A DNA stretch of 64,000 bases from Cyrtodaria siliqua (Eukaryota > Mollusca > Bivalvia > Adapedonta > Hiatellidae), in assembly GCA_037043455.1 (NCBI GenBank), contig JAWPHD010011512.1, forward strand, positions 19,232 through 83,231, read 5' to 3'. Under the pieces are notes generated by a model that was not told where the DNA came from, made no database searches, and saw only the letters and a list, made by a program, of their open reading frames with translations. Below, piece after piece: positions 57,338-64,000 of this stretch; position 1 is the stretch's first letter; every line of letters begins with the position of its first letter. Made by a program: the position numbers and the translations under genes.

Positions 57338-58157
57338 CTTTAAATTACTTTTATATTTGGAAAGAAGATCAGGGTTATGATAATAAAATTTTGCAAAGGT
57401 TTTACGAAGTTTATGGTAACGGTAACCCTGATTGAGTAGCTTTTTAGTCACATAAAGATTACGAATATTAAAGTCCTCAACTCGAGTACAAGCTCTTGAA
57501 AAACGAATAAGTTGAGACACATACACCCCATAAGAAGTTGCTCGAGGAACATAAAGGTGGTACATCAGGGATTTTCTAAAAATGTTCCAATTCATGATAA
57601 ATATTATAAAAACTCAAATCAATCATCATAGTGCGTTTGTACAGTGTTATACAGGTTTGCACTTTGAATTCACCTTAGATTTTGAATGCAATGGGCCTAC
57701 AATGCGTAAATTTACCCTTTTCTCTAATTTCTCTGTAACTAGGGAGTAAATGTTATACTTATTCATTATATGTCGACCCTTTAAAACAGAACACCTGGAC
57801 CCCCACCACGAAAATTCTGATGTACACACTTTAACTACGAGTGTATAATCGGATGATTCCATATAAACTGACAGTGAGATTGGTCAGATGGCATTTAAGA
57901 GAAAGTATAATTGACTGATGGATGGATATTAGCATTTTATCAAATGGATTAATAACTTGACAACACATTTTAAATATACACCAAAGAACACACAAAACAA
58001 ACACACAAAAAAATCTTTTCTACACAACTTTATGATTAGACGAAGCCTGGCACGTTCATTCCTGTTAAGCGCCATATAACCTTTCATGTGTTGTTGCGCC
58101 TTAAAACCCAAAAAATTAGTTTGCTCAGTATATTTTCGACGGATCAATATATTTCAG

Positions 58158-58564
58158 ATACGGAGGTCGGTTTCCATGTAACCCAGATAAGGTCCATAAC
58201 GTTAGAAAGAGGTCAGAATATCAAATTTGACAAGGTTGTCACCCTCATCAGCAGTCACTACGACAAGAGCACAGGCGTGTTTACCTGCCATATACCCGGG
58301 ACATACATGTTCAGCGTGACCATCGTCTGTGATCCTAAAAGTTACATGGAAGTAACCATCAGGAAGAATTCCGAATCCGTTTTCACAGCCCTTAGCGACT
58401 ACAGAGAAGGAGTTAAGAATCAGGGCGGTGGGACGACTGTATTGAAGCTGGCAATGAATGATGAGGTGAAGGTCGTTATGACTTGGCCAGGTAACGGTCA
58501 AACTTCTACGCTACAGGGAAAAGGATTAACGTCGTTTAATGGATACCTGTTAAGATCGGATTAG
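58158..58564 (+). CDS. C1q-domain-containing protein, last exon (C1q domain)
   Basis: The acceptor 'tatatttcag|at' is in phase 1 and completes a codon with the G left from the first exon. The exon encodes one C1q (gC1q/TNF-like) domain of about 130 residues: 'VGFHVTQ' at the start, 'IKFDKVVTLISSHYD', 'TGVFTCHIPGTYMFSV' (the conserved F-x-x-x-x-G-x-Y-x-F core) and 'SFNGYLLRSD' at the C-terminus, ending in TAG at 58562-58564. There is no collagen repeat, so this is a short C1q-like protein with a coiled coil. A polyadenylation signal follows. The minus-strand frame over the same bases is a shadow. Confidence 0.93.
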
Positions 58565-58571
58565 ATAATAC

Positions 58572-58577
58572 AATAAA
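58572..58577 (+). terminator. Polyadenylation signal of the C1q gene
   Basis: AATAAA starts 8 nt after the stop codon. This would give a very short 3' UTR, so a later site cannot be excluded. Confidence 0.7.
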
Positions 58578-58639
58578 CTTGAAATGAATTTGTAAATATT
58601 GCAAACAAGTTCGAATAGAAAATGTGTGTATACGCATGA

Positions 58640-60545
58640 CTCATGTATTAAGATAAGATAAAAGATAAGATCATTTTGTCTATAACGATCGGCTCGCATA
58701 TGTGTGTATTATCAAAACATACATAAAAAGATCAACACGAATGTATGTTTATAAGATCATTAATCTATAAAGATCGACTAGAATATGTGTCTAAGCATCA
58801 CTAATATATAAAGATGGACATGGATGTATGTTTATAAGCGCATGAGTCTATAAAGGTCGACTAGAATATGTGCGTATTATCATGACTAATCTATAACGAT
58901 TGACACGCATGTACGTTTATAAGATCATTAGTCTATAAAGATCGACTAGAATATGTGTATTAGCATAACTAATCCATCAAGATCGACTAGAATATTTGTG
59001 TATTAGCATAACTAATATATAGAGATCGACTCGAATTTATGTTTATAAGATCATTAGTCTATAAAGATCGACCTTACGACTTAGATATGTGTGTACCAGC
59101 ATCAGTAATCTATACAGATCGACAGAAATGTACGTTTATAAGATCATTAGTCTATAAAGATCGACTAGAACATTGTGTATTAGCATCAATTATCTATAAG
59201 AATCGACACAAATGTATGTTTATAAGATCAAAAGTATATAAATATCGAACAGAATATGTGTATTAGCATAACTAATCCTTAAAGATCGACTAGAATATGT
59301 GTGTACTAGCACAACTAATCTATAGAGATCGACTCGAATGTATGTTTATAAGATCATTAATATATAAAGATCGACTAGAATATTTGTGTATTAGCATACC
59401 TAATCCATAAAGATCGACTCGAATATGTGTATTAGCATAACTAATGTTTATAAGATAATCAGTCTTTAAAGATCGACTTAGATATGTGTGTACTAGCATC
59501 AGTAATCGAAACAAATCAACACGAATGCATGTTTATGAGATCATTAGTCTATAAAGATCGACTAGAATATGTGTATTAGCACCACTAATATTTAAAGATG
59601 GACATGGATGTATGTTTTTAAGCTCATGAGTCTATAAAGGTCGACTAGAATATGTGCGTATTATCATGACTAATCTATAAAGATTGACACGCATGTACGT
59701 TTATAAGATCATTAGTCTATACAGATCGACTAGAATATGTGTATTAGCATAACTAATCCATCAAGATCGACTAGAATATTCGTGTATTAGCATAACTAAT
59801 CTATAGAGATCGACTCGAATTTATGTTTATAAGATCATTAGTCTATAAAGATCGACCTTACGACTTAGATATGTGTGTACCAGCATCAGTAATCTATACA
59901 GATCGACAGAAATGTACGTTTATAAGATCATTAGTCTATAAGGATCGATTAGAACATTGTGTATTAGCATCAATTATCTATAAGAATCGACACAAATGTA
60001 TGTTTATAAGATCAATAGTATATAAAGATCGACTAGAATATTTGTGTATTAGCATAACTAATCCATAAAGATCGACTAGAATATGTGTATTAGCATATCT
60101 AATCCATAAAGATCGACTAGAATATGTGTATTAGCATAACTAATGTTTATAAGATAATTAGTCTTTAAAGATCGACTTAGATATGTGTGTACTAGCATCA
60201 GTAATCTAAACAAATCAACACGAATGTATGTTTATGAGATCATTAGTCTATAAAGATCGACTAGAATATGTGTATTAGCACCACTAATCTATAAAGATCG
60301 ACACGAATGTATGTATAAGAATCACTGATCTATAATGATTGACGAATATGTGTATATTAGCATCATTAATCTACAAAGATTGACACAATGTATAAGAATC
60401 GGTAGTCTATATAGATCGGTTAGAATGCGTATATTAACTATCACGTATCTATAAAGATTGACACACATGTGTAATAATCATTAATATAATAAAGATCTAG
60501 AATGTATGTATATGAGCATCATTTATTAATAAATATTTGCTAGAT
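58640..60545 (+). repeat. Minisatellite with 784-bp higher-order period
   Basis: Basic units of about 40-45 bp alternate between 'gatcgactagaatatgtgta' plus 'ttagca.aactaatc' and 'gatcgacacgaatgtatgtt' plus 'tataagatcatta'. Long blocks repeat 784 bp apart (for example 59039-59266 and 59823-60050 are nearly identical, including rare variants), showing recent segmental duplication in the array. The array abuts a Naiad fragment at 60.58 kb. Confidence 0.88.
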
Positions 60546-60584
60546 ATAATTTAAAGAAAACGTCTCTATATTTAGTGTTAATTA

Positions 60585-61866
60585 AAATCATCTCTCTTGT
60601 CATAGATTTTGCTAATTATTTCACCATTTTCAATCGAGAGATCACAATCAAGAAAAGAAGCGTTATTATCAGGTATATTAGCTTTGTTAAGCTGAAATTC
60701 TTTAGGATAAATGTTTGGAAAGAAAGGTTTGTCAATGTTCAATATGTCATCCAGATACCGAGAGGTGTCATTAAAGGCTTCAATAACATCTGCCTGGGTA
60801 TCTGGTGAAAGACTCAACATGAAATCTCTTTCATAGCAAAAAAACAACAAATCTGCGACAAGTGGCGCACAGTTCGTACCCATGGGGATACCAACAATTT
60901 GTCTATGAACGGTGGATGGGGATACCAACAATTTGTCTATAAACGGTGGTTCCATACCTGACGAAAATACTATCTAATAGGAAGATGAATGCTTCACAAA
61001 CTTCATAGCAAGTCCACATAGTATAATTGTCTAAACTGCCGTTAGTAAAAAAACGCTTTAATAATATTATTATTAAGGTTGTATATAGTGTAGAGAGGTC
61101 ATAAGTGCTTATTGATGAAACTTGACCTTTATTGAAAATTTTATCAAGAACGTCTCCTGAATTTTTTATGGACCAAAATAAATTAATCCCAGAGTTTTTA
61201 TAAGTTTTATCACAATATAGTTTAACGTGATCTTTAACGGCAGTAAGACAAGAAGTTAAACGTTTGGAGATGTTTGTTGTGGTGCAGGCACTAGAATTCG
61301 AAATAAAGCGAGCCTTATACGGATTTTTATGTAATTTAGGAATCCAGTATATAGTAGGCAGTTTATTTTTCTTATCGTTTACACCAGCCTTGAAAGTAGT
61401 GCACCGAGTGATATGTGCGGAAACAACAACATTCTCAGTAGAATAAACTGAGTATACGAATTGGTGATGCTGAGTTCCAGAGATAAAACACTGACGTAAT
61501 GTTGGCGTCAAACAATAATTACATTATTAGCTGCTTTATCTGCAGGAACTAAAACAGAGTTATTATGAAATTCCTGAATTCCCGATTTTGAGTTACGAAA
61601 GGAAAACCTAGGTCTCGGAGAAAGTAAAGAGGGGTTAGCATTATACAAGTTAATACGTGTATCTATAATTTTAAGAATTTACTTTTTCAAAGTAGAAAGC
61701 GAGTTTGAGTCCGCATACGACACCATTTTATACTAAAATCTTCAATGGAGTGGGCGATCTGGGCACGACAGGCATTAACATCAATAGTTGAAGGTAATCT
61801 ATATTTCGGAACTTTCGAAAACAAATGCCGAATACGTTTATCAACAATATCAAAATTACCAGTGAT
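60585..61866 (-). pseudogene. Internal Naiad fragment (CxC-RT junction to RT palm)
   Basis: It spans from 'GNFDIVDKRIRHLFSK' (61860) through the 'ADKAANNVIIV' block, 'YWIPKLHKNPYKARF' and 'SSISTYDLSTLYTTL' to 'RYLDDILNID' and 'RDDFN' (60600). Damage: a 7-bp deletion near 61717 shifts the frame, about 34 bp are tandemly duplicated at 60881-60948 (motif B region), and a deletion removes sequence after motif A (about 61070). The UGA before 'RQHYV' (61508-61510) equals the one at 41434 and 5403. Both ends are truncated, the 3' end within the minisatellite border. Confidence 0.88.
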
Positions 61867-61884
61867 GGTATCAAACAAAGAAAT

Positions 61885-62345
61885 TATCAGAAAAAAATGA
61901 CTGAGGTTAACTTACCTAACCAAACTGATGTTTAGGGTAAATAACGCAAAAGGTCACCTTGACCTTGGTATTTTTGTCGTTCATCGATGTCCACCATTGC
62001 CAACCATACATATGAGCAAGTATCAAAGACACAAAGTTAGGCAATCACATACAGTTAACTGATGTTAAGTTACCTAACCAAGGTTAAGTTACCTAACCAA
62101 GATTAAGTTTGGGGAAAATAAGCAAAATATGACATTGACCTTGGTAATTTTTGTCGTTCAATGATGTCCACCAATGACAACAATACATATGACCAAGTAT
62201 TAAACAAAGAAAATGAGGCAATAACATACAGTTAACTGAGGTTAAGTTACTTAACCAAGGTTAAGTTCTGGGGAAATAACGCAAAATATGACCTTGACCT
62301 TGGTAATTTTGGCATTAAGTGATGTCCCTTGACCCAACAAAGCAT
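61885..62345. repeat. ~176-bp tandem repeat, 2.5 units
   Basis: Units share 'aggttaagttacctaaccaa', 'ggaaataacgcaaaatatga', 'ccttgaccttggtaattttt' and 'gatgtccacca'. Confidence 0.8.
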
Positions 62346-62390
62346 CTGATAAAATTTCAGAAAAAATCGAGCAGCGATTGTTGAGATATA

Positions 62391-63089
62391 TACTTAGTTG
62401 CAAAAGAAAGTGTGCACTCAGGTTTTTGTTAAATTTATTGTAAAAAATATGTACGAAATATGGCATACAGGGTACATTTTTTTGGCATTCTATTGCCAAT
62501 GTCAAAAGGAATTTGTTTTTCGATAGCTTAATTCATTGAAGCATGCATGGTCAACAGGTGAAGAAGGTAGGGGTCAAAATCATAAATCGCAAAACAGTCC
62601 AAAAGATTATGCTTCGTTTTTTCAAATTTAATTGGGATTGAAAGCGCATTTTTGTCAGATTGGAACCTATCACGCAGCTTAGTGATAGTGTTTCCATGGC
62701 AATTATATGCCCTAGCGACAGCAGTGACACTATGGCCTCTCGTAATCATGAATTAAGCTTGAACCCTCTGGTTTTCGGTAAGCCGTGGCATATTGAAAAT
62801 ACAGAAGGAAATAAAATGCGTTGTGTGTTTTCGTTTATCCAAATGTAAGATAATTCAACCAAACATGTTTTTATCTACACGGACCATTTCCACGAGTTTC
62901 ACGTGCAAATCATTGCAAAAGAACACAAACGTTTTCCCAACCAAAACAACTGTGTATTGACCGATTTTTTGCCATTGGCAGATGAAGATACATGTATATA
63001 TGTACAGGTAAAAGTTTGAACACTGTACTATAAATATAAAAGATAACATTTGAATTTTGAAAGTGCACAATTTCTTTTGCAACCGAGTA
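62391..63089 (-). pseudogene. Deleted Tc1/mariner-like transposon (699 bp)
   Basis: Inverted ends 'tacttagttgcaaaagaaag' (left) and the reverse complement of 'tttcttttgcaaccgagta' (right), with TA outside both (62389-62390 and 63090-63091). The minus strand begins a Tc1-like transposase ('MPRLTENQRVQA', a stop, then 'MITRGHSVTAVARAYN', about 62795-62665), i.e. the N-terminal helix-turn-helix DNA-binding part. The catalytic DDE region is missing, so this is an internally deleted, immobile derivative. Confidence 0.78.
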
Positions 63090-63169
63090 TAGTTGATTTA
63101 AAATGTGGCCGGCGCCGCCGCCGGAAAAGTGACTGCTGTGTCTCGCTATCCACTATGTGGGTGAGACAA

Positions 63170-63655
63170 AAATACATGTCGAACTATAAATATGCAGTTT
63201 ATCTTTGGTAACTTATTAGAAGCCATGCAGAGCCTATATATTGAATTCAAAGCAGCAGTTAATGTAAATGGAAGCAGCACTGAAATGTTTGATATACATT
63301 CAGGTGTAAACAAGGGGACGTATTTCTCCGACACTTTTCTCTATCTTGATCAATGATCTTGCGTTAACAATTAAACATTTGGATCTTGGTGTTGAAATAG
63401 GAAATGATATCAAAGTAGAAATTCTTCTTTAGAAGACGATATAGTGTTAATGGCTCCGTCTGAACTTAATTTACAGTTAATGATACATTTTCTTAACACC
63501 TGGTGCTGTAAAAATAAAATGTTAATATAGGTAAAATGAAAGTAGTAGAGTTTCGCCAAAAAAGCCAACCAATGACAGCTTTTGAACTTCTCATAGGTAA
63601 TACCAAGCTTGAAATATGTGAAACCACAAATACCTTGGTATCATATTAAATGAGT
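63170..63655 (+). pseudogene. Decayed LINE reverse-transcriptase fragment
   Basis: Pieces in shifting frames read as non-LTR RT: 'IHSGVNKGTYFSDTF' (63295-63340), 'NDLALTIKHLDLGVEI' (63350-63400), a broken catalytic box ending 'DDIVLMAPSELNLQL' (63436-63480), and 'FELLIGNTKLEICET' (63582-63627). Several stops and frameshifts. Bounded on the right by the 63.66-kb repeat. Confidence 0.8.
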
Positions 63656-63657
63656 TT

Positions 63658-64000
63658 TTAGCTCGACTATTCAAAGAATAAGAGAGCTTATGTAATCACC
63701 CCGGCGTCAGCGTTGGCGTCCCACATCAAGATTTACGTGTAAGCTGTGTTTACAAGTCTATATCTCTTACATTTCTTATCCTACCACAACCAAATTTGGT
63801 CATGGGCTTTCTTATAGCATTATCTTAAGGGCTGCATAAGCAATTTTTGTTCCTGTAACCCATGGGCTCCCATGGAACCCAAATTCTGATAGCCCTTAAA
63901 ATGTGTGCTTCACACAACATTTTGCGTGTAAGCTGTGTTTACAGGTCTATATTTCTTGTCCTAGCTGAACTAAATTTGGTAATTGGTTTCCTTATACATG
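63658..64000 (+). repeat. Second copy of the 53.15-kb repeat
   Basis: Same order of blocks as 53150-53500 ('agctcgact', 'aagaataagagag', 'caccccggcgtca', 'gtgtaagctgtgtttacaagt', split by variants). It runs off the window end. Confidence 0.8.

Larger units (their letters stand above)
55785..57557 (-). pseudogene. 5'-truncated Naiad copy (3' UTR and RT C-terminus), interrupted
   Basis: 55785-56530 is the 3' UTR, very similar to 33.06-33.8 kb. 57338-57557 is the RT C-terminal block ('VPRATSYGVYVSQLIR', 'VEDFNIRNLYVTKKLL'). The two parts are separated by an 806-bp insertion (56531-57337). Truncated upstream at about 57557. It lies antisense in the C1q intron. Confidence 0.85.
48540..58157 (+). 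other. 9.6-kb intron of the C1q gene, filled with repeats
   Basis: GT at 48540 and AG at 58156-58157 with matching phase 1. Contents in order: plain DNA to 49.4 kb, a foldback (49427-50378), plain DNA to 51.83 kb, tandem repeats with a SINE (51.83-53.01), further repeats (53.15-53.87), a SINE (54152-54379), a (GGAC)n tract (about 55394-55424), and a Naiad copy in antisense orientation (55785-57557) itself split by an insertion. Total added DNA far exceeds the coding sequence. Confidence 0.75.

Noticed and set aside
58202..58501. 99-codon antisense frame over the C1q exon
   Set aside because: Shadow of the real exon; no start context or homologous features.
58640..60545. CRISPR-like regularly spaced repeats
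   Set aside because: Animal minisatellite with diverging contiguous units and no unique spacers; the same verdict applies to 38.5-39.6 kb.

Overview
The window is nuclear DNA of an animal, most likely a bivalve mollusc (probably a clam). The reasons are very low coding density, abundant Penelope-like (Naiad-type) retroelements, tRNA-derived SINEs with conserved central parts, many mollusc-style minisatellites, and a secreted C1q-domain gene of the kind greatly expanded in bivalves. The species cannot be fixed from the sequence alone. More than 60% of the window is recognisable repeat or transposon.

Layout. 0-6 kb: SINE-interrupted 3' tails and a truncated Naiad copy. 5.9-8.2 kb: a ~95-bp minisatellite split by an LTR-like insertion. 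8.3-16 kb: a thicket of 'TATGGTGGCA' terminal-inverted-repeat elements, (CTGT)n and (ACCGT)n microsatellites, and a 620-bp LTR-like tandem. 16-25.5 kb: sparse DNA with a TTAA-flanked MITE, a dead Ty3/gypsy pol fragment with an LTR-like tail, and a minisatellite carrying a palindromic hormone-response-like motif. 25.5-32.8 kb: a long hairpin and several minisatellites. 32.8-43.1 kb: a near-complete Naiad retroelement on the minus strand, split by a 6388-bp TIR transposon with a TA target duplication. 45.2-47.1 kb: a 5'-truncated CR1/Jockey-like LINE. 48.3-58.6 kb: a two-coding-exon C1q-domain gene (plus strand) whose 9.6-kb intron is full of repeats, including another Naiad tail. 58.6-64 kb: a minisatellite with higher-order structure, an internal Naiad fragment, a deleted Tc1/mariner element and a decayed LINE RT.

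The most interesting object is the Naiad at 33.06-42.92 kb. Without the TIR transposon its reading frame is 915 codons with no UAA, UAG or frameshift, but it has four in-frame UGA codons. Two sit at conserved cysteine positions of the GIY-YIG endonuclease and one before the RT core; that last one is shared by all three copies in the window that cover it. About 190 nt past the stop, the 3' UTR holds a 70-nt element with the features of a eukaryotic form-2 SECIS: UGA/GA quartet, ~12-nt spacing to an AAA bulge, and an apical mini-helix. It is present in three copies and shows compensatory changes in both helices. The simplest reading is a selenocysteine-encoding retrotransposon. Selenoprotein Naiads are, as I recall, known from clams and spiders, so the phenomenon has precedent. 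The SECIS covariation, the fourth UGA (probably decay from Trp) and the nested transposon are specific to this locus.

The only convincing host gene is the C1q gene. Nothing else in the window looks like a functional host coding sequence.
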